Part shown: one piece after another, positions 10,373-23,720 of the stretch | Position numbering within the stretch: position 1 is the first letter of the stretch | How the letters are laid out: every line of letters begins with the position of its first letter | From: Sorghum bicolor | Lineage: Eukaryota > Streptophyta > Magnoliopsida > Poales > Poaceae | Assembly: GCF_000003195.3 (NCBI RefSeq) | Contig: NC_012871.2 | Coordinates: 14,702,293-14,766,292 of the forward strand | DNA: 64,000 nucleotides | Direction of reading: 5' to 3' | The notes under the pieces: model-generated | The model's database searches: none | Told to the model about the DNA's origin: nothing | Seen by the model: the letters and a program-made list of their open reading frames with translations, nothing else | Position numbers and translations under genes: made by a program

Positions 10373-12329
10373 TGAAAGCCCTAGTTTGGTTTTGGATAAT
10401 TGATGAAACCCTAGTACTAACCTCTATACTAAGTGTGTGTAGACTTAATGAGGTTGGTACATGCCAAGTGATGGAGCAAGTGATGATCATGGTGATGATG
10501 GTAATGACCACAAGATGATCAAGTGCTCAATTTGGAAAAGAAGAAAGAGAAAAACAAAACCCTATGGAGATCGAGGCAAAGGTATTGCTTAGGGTTTTAG
10601 CTTTGGTGATCAAGACACCATAGAGGGTGTGATCACATTTAGGATAGATAGCCGTACTATAAAGAGGGGAATTCTTTGGCTAAGCGGTTATCAAGTGCCA
10701 CTAGGTGTCATTGTTCATGTGCATGTATTTAGAACCTAGTGAGCTAACTTAACTCCTTCAAACAAAATGATTGTGAAAATGCTGACACACATGCACATGT
10801 TGGTTTACACATTGTGGTGTCGGCACACTTTGAGAAGGGAGTTGAAGTTTGAAGGGTAGAAAGAGGATGGGTTCCTCTCTCCCTCCCGCCGAGCTTGCAA
10901 GGCAGGATTCGGCGCTTTTCGAGAAAATGAAGTGCATATTTTCTATTGCGCCGGTGGGAAATTAGGAGAAGTCACGGGAGTGATTCTCGCTGAGAAAACA
11001 CTCACCGGACGCTGGCTTCTGGAGCACCGGACGCTGCGTTTGAGCGTCTGGTGCAGACAGTGCCTGGCCCAGCTAGGGTAAGGCACCGGGCGGTAGGCAC
11101 CGGACGCTGGCTTGAGCGTCCGGTGTGCGGGCGTTTTGCGACCCTCTCTGCGCATGGGTCCGGTGAGCACTGGACGCTACCGGTGCTTAGCGTCCGGTGA
11201 CCCGCAGGTTTGCGGAACTCTCTGCGCATGAGTCCGGTGTGCACCGGACGCGTCCGGTGCTAACTTGCTCAGCGTCCGGTGCACTGCAGGTGACCGTTAG
11301 ACTCTGACACGAGCGTTTCAAAAGGCGACACGTGGCTGACGTTGGAGCACTGGATGCAGGAGTTGAGCGTCCGGTGCCCCTTTAAGAGCGTCCGGTGACC
11401 CCGAGTTTTGCCAGTGAAAGAGCCAACGGCTCTATTTGTTTGAGGGGCTATAAATACGTGTTTGGCCGGCTTGGGGCTTACTCTCTTGGCATTCTAACAT
11501 ACTTGACATCCTTGTGAGCCTAAGCAAACACCTCCCACTCATCTCCTTCATAGATTATTCATCTTTGTGAGATTGGGAGTGATTCCAAGTGCATTTGCTT
11601 GAGTGATTGCATCTAGTGGCATTTGGGGATCGATTTGGCTGTGTTTTTCTTGTTACTCTTGGTGGTTGCCGCCACCTAGACGGCTTGGAGCAGCGGAGGA
11701 GCTTTGGCACGAGTTGGTGATTGTTCGTGGCCATCTCCCGGTGATTGTGAGGGGACTTGTACCTTCCCCGGCGGAGAGCCAAAAGGTAACTCTAGTGGAT
11801 TGCTCGTGTCATTGAGTTACCTCACTTGTGGGTAGGTTCTTGTGGTGTCCTAGTGAGGACGAGGTTCGTGCTACACCTCTTAGCCACCGAACCACCAAGT
11901 GTTGGTCGACACAACGGGGACGTAGCGTGCCGGCAACACGTGAACCTCGGGAGAAAAATTGTGTGTCTCCAATGTAATTGTTCATTGGATTTCTCCCGGT
12001 GATTGGATTTCATATTATTGATTGGTTCATCCCCTCTACGCGGCGGTATAAAGTTCACACCATCTCTTTTACATTCCCACAAACTAGAGTAGCTTACTTA
12101 CTTGTATAGAAACTTTAGGTAGCTTTCTAGTGTAAGTAGTGACATAGCTCTTGTGTGCCTAGTGATCATATCAACTAGAATTGTTGGATAGGTGGCTTGC
12201 AAACACCCCTTTAGAGCTAGAGCAAAAAGCTACGCTTTGTTATTTACTAACCACTTGCTCTAGTGAGTTTTGTAGAATTTCTAAATAGGCTATTCACCCC
12301 CCCCCCTCTAGCCATATTAGGACCTTTCA
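10373..12329 (+). repeat. 3' LTR of the left copia element, 1,957 bp
   Basis: It starts TGAAAG right after the polypurine tract and ends CTTTCA at 12329, giving matching 6-bp inverted ends. A TATA box (TATAAATA, 11449-11456) marks the promoter. Upstream of it (10995-11400) lies a dense array of CACCGGACGC / GCGTCCGGTG half-palindromes, a feature known from Sirevirus LTRs. An R/U5-like part follows, then a C-tract (about 12296-12306) near the end. The minus-strand LTR at 48344-50146 is a relative with the same ends but a different palindrome family. Confidence 0.92.
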
Positions 12330-12334
12330 TCCTT

Positions 12335-15327
12335 ACCACATGACATATGTAGAACTTAATCTTGCATATGTCAACCCAAATCTAGTATCTTCCAAGATTA
12401 GATCCGGGTTCATGACACCCGAGAGCACATTACCCTACCATCCAGCCTATTGCTAGGAGGGTACACACTACTATCGCCATCACTCCACGCCCAGTGCGCG
12501 AGTAGCTGTTCTGACGAGGGAATCCTCCAGACAGGGCTGCCAGAGCATGTGGCCAGTACTATAAAGTCTCAACCCAGCAGGCCGCCAACGAACGGTCCTT
12601 AATTGACACAGTCGAAGACACTACTTTAGGACTCCTTTCCTAAGGCAAGTCCACTAACCGGTCTCAAGTTGAAACATTATTAACCATAAAAGTATTCCAC
12701 AACAACCCTTCAAACTTTTATTATTTCAAAACCTACCCACTAGGTAGGGCTAAGCATTACTATGTATTTTCAAATAAAATAGGTACCAAGGAAAACAAAT
12801 ATCAAGGATGGTAATGCAACAATTAGGTTAAACCCAATTTTTGAATACGTAAGGCAGCATTTTTAACTCATAAGTGATAAAAGATTTAAAACATTCAAGG
12901 AAGGGTTAATGCATGTGGGGCTTGCCTTGGTTGCAGAGGTGAGAGGGTTCCTCGGAGACTTTCCAAGTCTCAATTTCGACTTCCTCGGATGGAACACCAA
13001 CCTCAAGTTCGGTCCAACGGTCACACCTTCACACACGTGCACTATATGCAAAAATGACGTATGCTCATGATATGCTTATGACAAAATATAAGAAGAATTT
13101 AGTTGAGTACAACTTTTCTTCTTGGAACAATTGCAAGTTAAAACAATAATTAAAGATTATTTACCTCTTTAGGATTTTTACCCAAGAGGTTGCAATATTA
13201 GTCTAAGATTTTTCTTAATTTATAATTACTTTTAATTAAACTAATTATTTAATCTCTTTTATCTTAATTAATTCTTAATAAGCATAAATGACAGTAATTA
13301 AACATTAATACCAAACAATAATTAAATGCCAAAGGTCTAGGTCATCACATAATCCTAAAATCACTCAAATCCTAATTGAGAATTGAAGTTAATTATTATC
13401 TAATATTTCAGGATTATTAACTAATTATTAATTAAGGGTATAATAATATTTTAATCAAATTTTATCCAAATGCAACCAAACTTTTTGTGAAGACAGGGAA
13501 TAATACACAGGAACACTTCACAAAATTTGCTGATTTTTGATCATCTAGATAAATTCCTAAAAATCCTTGAAGTTCTATTTACTAATTAAAGGACATAATT
13601 TTAAAACATGCTCAAAGTACCAGAAAGTGATATCTAACATGTTTCATATGTTCTACTCCCGTCACAGAGCATATATAAATTTTTTCACCATTTCTGGAAC
13701 TACCAAGATTTAAATAAATAAATTCAACCAAAATTCATTTCTACACATAAAGGAAAAAGAAAAACGGCACTGTGCTTTAGCCGGCCCGTCAATTTGGCCC
13801 ACAGGCCGGCCCACCTGCGCAGCGCCCGCCTTCTCATTCCCCTCTCTCACCAGGACACTGACAGAGGGCCCCACTTGTCAGCTTCTTCTTTAAGCTCCGG
13901 CCGGCCGGAAACCATGGCGCGGCCGAGCTCCTGGCGCGACCCCCGGCCCTCGTGACCCGACAGGCGCGTCCCCCGCTCCGCTACGCCTCTATTGGTACCC
14001 TCAGGACACGTTCTACCCTAGCCTAGCCCCTACGGCCGCGTCCATGGCGGACGGCGACACCGGTCGGGCGTGCGACGGCCACGCCATGCCGATAGAGTGC
14101 GAAAAGGAGTATGCATTGGCATCAGTGGATCACCGGGAACACGTAGAGGTGATTGGAAGCGGCGGAGGAGCACCAGAGTGGTCTGGCCACGGTGAGGGCT
14201 CCGCGGCGGTGTTTTTGGCCGGAGTTGAGGAAGAAGGGTTCGGCCGGGGCTTCGGGGGAGGTAGAGGGTGTTTGGATGGGTGCCAGGGCAGAGCGAGGCG
14301 AAGGCGAGTCCGCTGGTGCTCTCAATTTGGGTTGAACGCGCGTGTGGGTGGCGTACTGCGCTCGACGGCGGTGGAGGACAGAGAAGAACGATGGCGGCAG
14401 CGGCTGGGGAAGGCAAAGGCACAGTGGATGAGGACGTCGGGGGAAAAGGCAAAGCAAGCACATGCTCAGGCAGCTTGGTGGCACGAGCAGCACAGGTGGA
14501 GCACGGCGGTGCAACGGCGGCCGGCTGCCGTCCCCTGTTCCAATTGGCCGAGCTACTGTAGCGTTCTTATTCTCCTCTTTCCTATTTTCCAAATTATTTT
14601 TTATTTTGTGTACAAACTCAGAAATCTGTTAAAACAAAAGTTGTGCAGCACAAAATTTCCTACAACAATTCTTTAAATCTCAAATTAAAATTTTGAAAGG
14701 AACCAAGTGAATTTAACCAAAACATTTTTGAAGTTCAAAATTCTAAATTGGGGGCAAAACAGATTTGAATTGGGGCAAAATTGAAATTGCAAAATTACTT
14801 TTGATTTTGCTCAATAACTTGAAAATTTTCCAAAATAAAAGTTGTTCACTTTGAAAAGTTTTACAACTTTTGTTTTGGTCACTTTTCAAGATTCCAAACA
14901 GCTTTTGAAATAGAGATTCAAATTCAAAAGGGGGCATTTTTTGGAAAACTGTATTTTCAAAATTACTTTGAATTTTACATTGAAACTTCAAAAACTTGAA
15001 AACACTAAAGTTGTACATCTTGACAAGACCTACAACTTTGCTTTTGTACTCATCCCCAAATTTTGCTTAGTTTTTAAATTGCACAAAAGGGGGTAGAATC
15101 TATGGTTGAAAATTAGGGTTTTTATTACATTTCCCCCTATTTGCGGAAATTCCCCAACATCACAAAACTCACTTAGCAAAGTAAACTCACTCTAATCACC
15201 TAAGCACAAATCAACCAAAATAAACTTATTTTAAGTTGATGCATCATGGTGTGCTTAACAAGTATGCTTTGCAATGCTCATGATGACATGATCAAGTTTT
15301 AGTATCCGTAACATCAGGGATGTTACA
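12335..15327 (-). repeat. reverse-oriented gypsy LTR, Del/Tekay-like, about 3 kb
   Basis: On the minus strand the right boundary reads TGTAACATCCCTGATGTTACG, the typical beginning of Del/Tekay chromovirus LTRs in grasses. The length, about 3 kb, is usual for that lineage. A GC-rich section (13770-14560) with an adjoining 'gggccccacttgtcag' stretch is also a familiar feature of such LTRs. The open frames within the GC-rich part on both strands overlap each other and show no domain, so I do not call genes there. The other end is not seen: the Sirevirus LTR begins abutting at 12329, perhaps because it inserted into this LTR. Confidence 0.55.
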
Positions 15328-18300
15328 ACAACTCTCCTCATCGGAGTTCTTACTGGAGCTCTGAGGAGAAGAGTGGCAAGGATGCCTTAACCCCGATAAC
15401 AATGATAGTGCTAGCGATGCCGACGCTAAGGAGGAGGAACCGATGATGACAATGATGATGATGAGCCTCCTCGCAACCCACCGATGAAGGATGATCCTAC
15501 CTAAGATTAAGTAGTTTAGATTTATTAGGTTTAATAGTTTAGGTCTATTATGTTTCAGGAAGCGTATAATCATGTTCTTGTTCAAAAAGTATCTTTTGTT
15601 TGAAGGAATTAATGAACTAAAAATCTACTCCGAGCTCTTTCTATTATGTATCTTTTTCTGATTTAATTAATGAAAAAGCGAGACGTGGAGAGTGTCAAGT
15701 TGATTGAACATGTCAAATATAGTGTTCATGTTGGACGGTTGGAGCTTACCTCAAGGGGTAGTCCGAGCTTGCTAGCTTGGGAGCCAGTGCAAGGACTGAC
15801 AATCCTTAAACTCACCTCAATGGGGATCGAGTAGGTGATTGACAACCCACCAAACATTAGGAGAAAAATCATCATGTCGTCCATTGCCTCCCAATTTGGT
15901 TTGCTCTCCCTCAAACTAGATCTTTACTTGATATATATTGTGCTAGTTACTTGCTAGTGTAGCTTCTAGTAGTTGTTCACTTTGTTGCTCACTAGTTTGT
16001 ATAGAGCTCCCTTGACTTTGCTTGTGCTTTAGTAGCTTAGGTTGTGTGACCTCAGTAACTAGACCTGTGTAGCTGAGCTCCCACTAGCTCAGCACCCTAG
16101 TTATTACTTTGCTTAGTATCTTTGTAGGGTGCTTGTGAATTTAGTTAGTTTAACCATGATTAGACCATATATTAGTTTAATTTCACATTTGTTTCAGATA
16201 GCCTTCACGATTAAGTTTAAGAAGTAATTATTCACACCCCCTCTAGTTGGCCATGTAACGATTTTCGGGTCATTACAACTCAAAAATCGTTACAGGCCAT
16301 CTCAACCTAATAGCATTTTAGGTGGCCTTGCCAATCCTAAGGCACCCCATTGTGTGTCTCCCTTATGAGTCTTCTCGGGAGGCGTTCGTGTGTTTTGGGC
16401 AAAGAATGAGTGTCAAATCAACTTCGCTATCATATTGGTTAGCCCTTTTGTTTAGGGCTACCTTTAATGCGTATCTATATCATGTGTTGTCTCAGGTGAT
16501 CTAGTCCCTTGCTAGTGTGTTGGATGAATTTACTGTCAACACACATTAACATTAGAGCGCAAACCATTAAAAGCCAAATTAGTCAAATCTTTTCAGTAAT
16601 TACCAAATTAAAGATTTGTTTTTATCTCATTTGATACAATCATCAACAGACTAGTCATACCCTTGCCTAACCAAAGTTATATTTAGAATTTCATCTCATT
16701 AGCTCCATTGTAAAAGTGTTCGTGAAATTTCTCTTCTAATTGAGCCCAAGAACCAATGGAACAAGACAATGAGTAAACCAAGAGAAAGCTATACTAGTAA
16801 GAGACAATGGAAACTTATGAACTTTCAACAAAATCAGGTGCAAGACAGTAAAGAAAACTAGCTTCACCCATCTGTGCAAGAAACATGCTAATATATTCCA
16901 TGATAGATTTATAAAAATCTAGTACCCTTCAATTATTAGGAGCTCTCATAAAATCAAAATGTGAAGGGTATGACTTATGATATGCATTGCAACTAGGCTT
17001 AATTTGCACACCTAAACTTGTTTCAATAGATTTAGCTACTTATTCTCTAAACCAATTAAATGAATCATTTATATCGGTCTAAGATGGGTTGGACACAACA
17101 TTAGGCATAGGAATTTAACTCGCAGACTTCGGTGAGTTAGGAATACCATATTATGTGCCATCGAAGGACAATGTGTTGTTGGTTACTAGCTGGATTTGAC
17201 ATGTGTATATGTGACAAAGTAGAAGTGTTATGCTAAACCCACCAAAATTGGCCCTATCAGTTTTAGACACTAATGGCTTGATTAGTGGCAGAAATGCATA
17301 TTTGGATTGTCATAGTTTGCAACATCCCATATTGAGGTTGGCTAGAAACAGAAGCTGATCCACTAGTAGATACATCATGAGATAAAGTAGCATTATGGTC
17401 AACATGTTTACCTTATAATCTATTAAAAAGAGCCATAAGCATACTAATCGCAGTCATAGTAAGAAGTTGTTATCAGCTACTTTCTTATGATCATCAAGCA
17501 TCTTAGCGAAATAAGCATGAGTAGGAGGTGGATCATCGACCTTTTCATTGTTCTTTACCTCATGCTTCAAATGTAGATATCAAAGGGTCACCAAATATAG
17601 GCTCCTTTTATTGAGCAACAACAACACACCCCGTCAATCTACTGAGCAACTTGAGAACACAACTAGTAGATCGGTAGCATATTTGGCCTGCAGCATATAT
17701 TGTGAAATTCCCCGCCAAGTTGCTCAAACCAAGGGGGAGATACGATGTTGTCCTGATTCTTTGGATGATTGGATCGCTCACATCACTCATCTTGTTGTCG
17801 TTGTCTTCAGTCATGTTGTTAGTAGATAAGTTCTCCTTTCCTAGCAGAATGGCCAAAAGGTGTGTGTTGACAAAAAATCTCGTCACACATCAGCTAGAGC
17901 TAGATAACCCGAGGATGCACATGGTTTATGCATGCAGTGAGGGAGATCAAACATAGTGAGGCCAACTAGCAAGTCAGCTATGCAGATTTGACATTCATCT
18001 TCACCTAAAAGACCCACAGACACCTCTTGAGGAGACTTGTAGGAGAGGAGCAAATAGGGTGTGTCTAGGATTAGTAAGGCCGCTTAGAATGCCAACAAAT
18101 CTTGTTGAGAGGGGTGCTAAACAACATAAGGTTGGAAGAGCTAAAGGCAGGGGAAAAAGTTAGTAGATTGAAATTTTTGATCAATTGTGTGTTAGATACC
18201 TCAATCAAACGTGCTCATCTGATACAGGGGGTGATCCTATCCCATTAGAAAATATATTTCGCACGTAATATGCAAGTTTCCTATGTGATTTGGCAAGTTC

Positions 18301-18911
18301 CCATGAAATTAGATTTGATTTGCATTCAAACTATGAAAACCGGCTTAGCTAGTTTTTGAAATTAGCTTGATCAATTTTCCCAAGGAAGCCTAAGTGTATA
18401 AGTTAACAAGTGTGGTGGCAGGGGTGCCCTAGAGGGTGGCCGCTATGGTGATAGGGGTGATGGCGGCTAGGGTGTTGGTGGCGTGGAGGAGATGGTGTAG
18501 GGGAGGGAGGAAGAGAAGGGGGCAGCGCACTAGGGTGAAGGGAGAGAGAGGAGAGGTAAAAAGATTTTTGGTTATTTCTTTCTTGATTGTAGCAGTTACA
18601 TCCTCCTAGTATTTATAGTCTCAACAAGACTTGACCTCTAAGCAATCTTGGGAGATCCTTATAGGATTTGGATTCTCCTCTCCTAACAAACTCTTTGCAA
18701 ATCTACCAAGACTCAACTAAGGTAACTTGATAATGATTGATGACGTCGGTGGCGGTGGCCATGGCGCCTCCCTCCTTCTCTAGGCGTGCGCCCAACCTAG
18801 GGCAGGTTGCAAGGCCCAGCTGGCTCGGTGGCAGCGCCCCCTCCTAAGGCCCTACTGTCCCGTTCTCTTCACCGATGAGTACGGCCCGTGTTGGGCGTGT
18901 GACACTAACCA
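15328..18911. other. degenerate LTR-retroelement remains, unresolved
   Basis: No intact gene. Recognisable pieces: 15328-15600, a decayed segment with GAT-rich coding-like sequence next to the Del-like LTR; 15900-16262, an LTR tail ending in a 'cacccccTCTAG' motif like those closing copia LTRs; 17400-17800, decayed minus-strand gag-like sequence full of stops; and about 18590-18640, a minus-strand TATAAATA region that looks like an LTR promoter. Boundaries and family cannot be fixed by eye. I see no host exon in it. Confidence 0.4.
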
Positions 18912-19667
18912 TACTACAAAAACCAACTAAACTGATTTTGAAAAATATTAGAAATATTTGTATCTCCAAATAAGTTTATCACTGCTACATAAATACTTTT
19001 TTCAGGTGGTGAATTTTGATTTCCAGAGGCAGTCATGCCCCGCATGTGAAAATCAAATAAAAAATCAGACCCACTAATGAGCCCACTACTAGGCCCACCG
19101 CCGAGCTCGCTCGCACGCACTAGTCGCCTAGATCCGCTGACGGGGCACAGACACCTGCACCCGCCATTGGGGGGACTATTGAGCATCCACCATCGGGCCT
19201 CCTAGATCCGCCACCGAGGGCATGGTCCCCCTAGACCCGTAGCTAGGGTGGCCCCTAGATCATCCACCGGGGGCATGGCCTCTGGATCTAGGGCGAGCAC
19301 TGCCACCCACCTTCGCTCACAAAGGGGGTGGCTCTGGATCATTGATGCTCGACCATCGGAGCGTGCCACCATGTGCTGAGAGAGGTGAGGGAGAGAAGAA
19401 AGAGACGCGCATGAGAAGAGAGAGCTAACGGGTGAGGGATAAAGAGGATTTGAGGGCTACTGTTTCATTTGTTTTTAGCAACACTAGAGTTTTATTTGTT
19501 TATATAGTGCGACCTGATTCTAGGCCGAGATGAGCTTCTAGTGGGGTTAGCTACATTAATACAGTCGTAAGTCTATTTTAGGAGGCAGGTAATTTTGGAC
19601 CGCCTCCCTGTTTTAGGAGATGGGTAGTTTTTGACCACCTTCGTCTCATAAAATCATTTATGTAGTG
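18912..19667. mobile_element. CACTA-like non-autonomous element
   Basis: The left end reads TACTACAAAAACC and the right end, reversed, CACTACATAAATG, a decayed version of the CACTAC terminal repeat. Subterminal sequence repeats a GGAGGCGG/GGTGG-type motif near both ends (about 19003-19030 and 19578-19640), as in other grass CACTA elements. No convincing target duplication was found and no transposase is encoded, so the boundaries are approximate. Confidence 0.5.
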
Positions 19668-19669
19668 TG

Positions 19670-19816
19670 TATTATGAAAATAGATTCCACGATCTATTTA
19701 ATTATATTAATTATATATCATAAATATTAATATTTTTATATATTTGGTCAAAGTTGAGTATATTTAATTTCTCATCCGGAAAGTGAGAGGAAAGTTAAAA
19801 AGAGACGGAGGGAGTA
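19670..19816. mobile_element. Stowaway-type MITE, right end only
   Basis: An AT-rich segment closes with GACGGAGGGAG followed by TA (19804-19816). This is the standard right end of grass Stowaway (Tc1/mariner) MITEs. The matching CTCCCTCCGTC left end is not present nearby, so the copy is truncated or fused to the CACTA-like element. Confidence 0.5.
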
Positions 19817-20207
19817 TGTACAAAAGTGCAGTTGGGTTGTCATTAATCGTGTTAGCTCCAAGAGTTTGGTATAATTTACTTGTTAAACTAATAGATCTAG
19901 CAAGTTAATAAAATAAATAACAACTTTAAATTTTGGTCTCCTCCAACAGTAATGTATAATAGCTTTTTAAAATTAAAAAATTTATAGTAGGATCCACATC
20001 TATTTGTTTTTTTTTGTTTATTAGAGCCGATCATATCTTTTATTAGAGGGATAGAGAGTTCTCTCTATTTTGCAAACTTATGAGTTGAGGAGGGATATTT
20101 GATAACTATTTATTTTTAAGTACCTCTTGTACGAGGAGACTTTTTTCTCTTTTTGCTAAAAAATCGAGATAGAGAGTTGTTTTATCAAACTTCTGAAGAT
20201 GCTCTTA

Positions 20208-20691
20208 GGTCCTGTTCGAGCACTTTGCTAATGCTATCTGAATAGGCATGACTGCAGGATCAACGATTAATGATCTCCAGTCCATCGGATGCAAAACAAT
20301 ATGCTTGACCCAGGAACAATTGAATCAATGCAAGAACGAGGAGGGTCACTCTGGTTGAACGTGGTTCAGAAATGGATGTGTGGGTTCAAAGGGCAGATGG
20401 CAGCCCATTTTATTGGCATGTTTTGCGAACTTGAAATGTTTTTTCTTCATTCTTTTCTTGAATTTAGGATCTATTTGATGACTAAAACTTCAAATCACTC
20501 TAACTTAATTTATGGTCTAAAGTTTTTATAAGGTTAACTAATTTTAGACATGACTTTAGACCATTTGTTTGAAGCTTAAAGAGCTAAAATGGCCTATGAT
20601 GTATTTTTTAGGGGGTTCTTAGGAAATCTCCCTGCATGCGATGTATTTCTGAACTAAATGTATTTTTCCTCACCGTGATGCAAACAGGACC
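20208..20691. mobile_element. Tourist/PIF-Harbinger-like MITE, 484 bp
   Basis: Inverted ends GGTCCTGTT (20208-20216) and AACAGGACC (20683-20691) are flanked by a TTA duplication (20205-20207 and 20692-20694), the classic PIF/Harbinger target. There is no coding capacity. Confidence 0.78.
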
Positions 20692-20694
20692 TTA

Positions 20695-21700
20695 ATGTGG
20701 TCATACCTTTACAACTTGGAGGTACTAGAAAACATCAGGGAGTAAACCACAAGATCACTAATCTAGTTGACTTAGTGGATTGATGACTAACCAAAATCTT
20801 CAAAAAAAAGTCCGCCATCGGTAGAGGTAGTTCAAGGAACACTGGAGTCACCTTCCTCTTCTCTAGACACAGGACGTCGTTGAGAAAAGCGTGAAGTAGA
20901 TACCAATCTCCTCTGGTCCTCGATGAGAGAGAGGAACGGCAGAACAGCGGTGGCCTTCTCATCACTTCAGCACTCTCTTGATTACTGGATCTTCGGTTAG
21001 AGGATGCGGTATGGTTGAAAACCCTCAGAGCGTTAGTTCACCAGGAGTGGAGATCCTATTAGTGTTGCGTAATAAGGGGGCCACAACCTCATAATGTTAA
21101 GGTGCTCCCGATTACAGCACATACGTAAAAGTTACATACTCCCCTTGACTCGACCATAGAAACGGTTAGGGTGTTGATCCATACAGCCTATGCGCCTGAT
21201 ATCATTATTCCAACAGGAGGAAGCAAAAGAAGCCAAGAGGAGCACAATCTGCACCTCGTCAGTTCATCACCCTTGCCTAGATTGAGCGACCCAGCCAGAG
21301 GAAACCTCACTATGATGCTGCCCACGACTAGCACTGCATCCATATGCACATTAACATACAGTGTTACTCATGAGATGCCCCTGAACTCGCCGACAAGTAG
21401 ACAACGTGACTACTTGGAAAGCGAAAGAGACGTTAGAGCTGTCTGCTCACAGATCGATCGAGCTGCCTGTGAAAGCATAGACGACGACGACGACGAAGAA
21501 GAAGAAGAAGAGAAGCGCAGCAGCTGGACGCATCAGTCGTCCATGGATGGACTTGGAGGAGCAGTGCCGGAGGAGAGAGAGAGGAGCTGATGCCTGGACT
21601 GAGCATATACAGCCGAGAGGAGCAGAGGGAGGAGGCGGCTTTGCATGGGCCTGTCTGGGAGGATTTGGGGGCCCGTCCGGCCCGTGAGTGACTCCGCGCG
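20695..21700. other. region upstream of the CLU/TPR gene, mostly unassigned
   Basis: 20700-21200 looks like old transposon-derived sequence without identifiable ends. 21440-21560 holds short GAC and GAA runs. No gene is supported on either strand: the open frames are short and their codons follow the simple repeats. The promoter of the downstream gene should lie in its right part, but no TATA box is obvious there. Confidence 0.4.
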
Positions 21701-21779
21701 CGCTCGAGAGAGAGATAGCATGAGGTGCAGAAGCGGCCAATGAGGACCCTATCTGAATCTCCACCAATCCACCCTTATC

Positions 21780-23720
21780 AGCCCCCTCGCTCGCCTCGCT
21801 CGCTATCATCATTTCTCTCTTCCCTCCGCTGCCTTGCCACTTCTCTTTCCTTCCCTTCCTTTCCTCCGCCTCTGCTCTGCTCGACTCCCCCCCCTGCAGC
21901 TCTATCCTCTCGCTCTCTTTCTTTCAATCCCGATAATGGCAGCCTCCAGCAGCACCGCCTAGCTCTACACAACGTACACGTCCGCTGCTCGGTGCTCGTA
22001 CAACTACACTTTTCGCAGCCTTCATCAGCGAGGTCGTGCAGCGCACATACACACACACACACACAGGGTTCTGAGGAGGAGCAGCAGCAGCTGGGCGCCA
22101 GCCCACTGGTAATTTCTTGAGCCCTCATCCTCTTGTTTCTATTTCTATTTGCCGTATCATGCGTGCATGCTCATGCTCAGCCACGCATTTTTGCTCTTCT
22201 CTGTACTGCTTCTGTGCTATCTTATATGATGACTGTGAGCACTGAAACATGGAGCACACTGCTCTGCTGCTGCTGCTGCTGCTGCTTCTCTTCTCTCTCA
22301 GCGAATTGCTTGTTGCAATCCGTCATGCTCATGCCTGCCTGCCATTCACAAACTCGTGTGTTTCTAATGAGGAGCAACTGTGTGTTTTCCTAGAACGTTA
22401 ATTTCAGTACCACTGTTGTTGCATACTAGCTCCTGCTTGTGTGACAAGTGAGACCGGTGAATTATGAGCACCTCTGCTAGCGATGCCTAGCTTAATTACT
22501 GGGTGTAAAATTATTACGAGGAGGCACAACCCCAACCCCAACCCGTCCCTGTTCTGTTCGTCGCAATATCTGTTTCTGCTCAGCAGTGGCTATCTCTTGG
22601 TCTGAAATTTGGTGCCAGAAAAGCAAAGGCAAACAGAGCTAGCTTCCCTTGGTCCACAGGCTGTGCTGCTCCATGAAAACCTTATCCCTTCATTTTTCTA
22701 GTTGTTGGCCTTGCCAGAACTAATTAACTTTCTGAATTACTCCTTCCAGCTCCAGTTTACATTCATATATACTTTTGTGCAGCACAAGCTAAGTCAGTCA
22801 GGTGATGGTAGGGACCGGGGTCAGAGTTCAGAAACTGTTGCTTACTCTTCCTTTTTTTTCATACACCATGACCATCTGTATTTTTTCTGGTCAGTATTCG
22901 TGGCGTGGTCCGGGCAGATACATGTACACACGACTAGCGTTTCTCTGTCACGGCTAACTTTTACCATGAACATATGGGCATGCCCACATGTCAAGGACAG
23001 CTCCCTAATTTGTCCTCACCGTGCTTTTTCCGGCACTAGTCCCTGTAACCATTTCTCCTAGCTACAAAACATGTGCCACACGCATGTTTCTTCTGAATAG
23101 CCGTGTGAAAACATGCATACTACCATGAACATATGGGATCATGGCATGTTACATGCATGCATGTATATTAGTTAGTACTAGCACCGGGTTTTGCTAACAA
23201 TCGTATCATCATCACAACATTATTATTAGGCCATCATATGGTACTATAATAACTAGGAGTAGGATACAAAGAGGGAAGGAAAGCGAGTGCCTTTACTTTT
23301 CGGTTGTTTGGCGGCCATGATGGTTGCATGCAAATGAGCATGCGATTAAAGATTGTATTTCAAATCCACTCTTCTTGAAATACTAATAAGATAGAAAGGC
23401 GGTGTGCCGTTCCATATTTTTTCTCAGCAGTTGACTGAAGATAGAAAGGTTGGAAGCGTATTAAATAATTAATCAAGGTGTATCTAGTGAAAGTGATCAA
23501 TCAGATCTTGCTGCATGCTCCATGCACTAGTAACTAGTATTACTCTTGTTTAATTAAATCCAATCCAAGTGCTTGACGGCCATTCTATATCTAACTGTTT
23601 GTGTGGCAAACCTTCAGTTCAGATCGAGCATGCCATTTAATCATGTTTTGGCTTTGCTGCTGTTTGTGCAGTTGGGCTGCTTGAGTTGATCAGCTTGCTC
23701 GCTCGCCATTGGGCGCGTGC
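21780..23720 (+). other. likely 5' UTR of the CLU/TPR gene with a 1.56-kb leader intron
   Basis: A CT-rich leader (about 21780-22108) is followed by a consensus donor (CTG|GTAATTTC, intron from 22109). A good acceptor (TTTGTGCAG|TTGG) ends at 23671, only 49 bp before the start codon at 23721. The leader holds a short upstream ORF, ATG at 21936 to TAG at 21962 (eight codons), and an (AC)n run near 22048-22066. CTG repeats near 22265 lie in the intron. Transcription start is not visible; the splice sites are inferred from consensus and position. Confidence 0.5.

Larger units (their letters stand above)
1..12329 (+). mobile_element. Sirevirus-type Ty1/copia LTR retrotransposon, 5' end outside window
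   Basis: The order gag, protease, integrase, reverse transcriptase, RNase H is that of Ty1/copia. The acidic/lysine-rich gag with two zinc knuckles, the long region between pol and the 3' LTR, and repeated GGGGGAG polypurine runs (about 5412, 5510, 10219, 10364) are typical of the Sirevirus (SIRE/Maximus) lineage. The 5' LTR and primer site lie left of position 1. The element is interrupted at 5908-10205 by a CACTA transposon. The base pairs after the 3' LTR (12330-12334, tcctt) would be its target duplication, but the other copy is out of view. A stop codon in pol makes this copy probably non-autonomous. A sister copy lies reversed at 48344-64000. Confidence 0.93.

Noticed and set aside
14030..14676. 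Overlapping open frames of 60-210 codons on both strands
   Set aside because: They lie in the GC-rich part of a Del/Tekay-like LTR. Frames overlap on both strands and none shows a domain.
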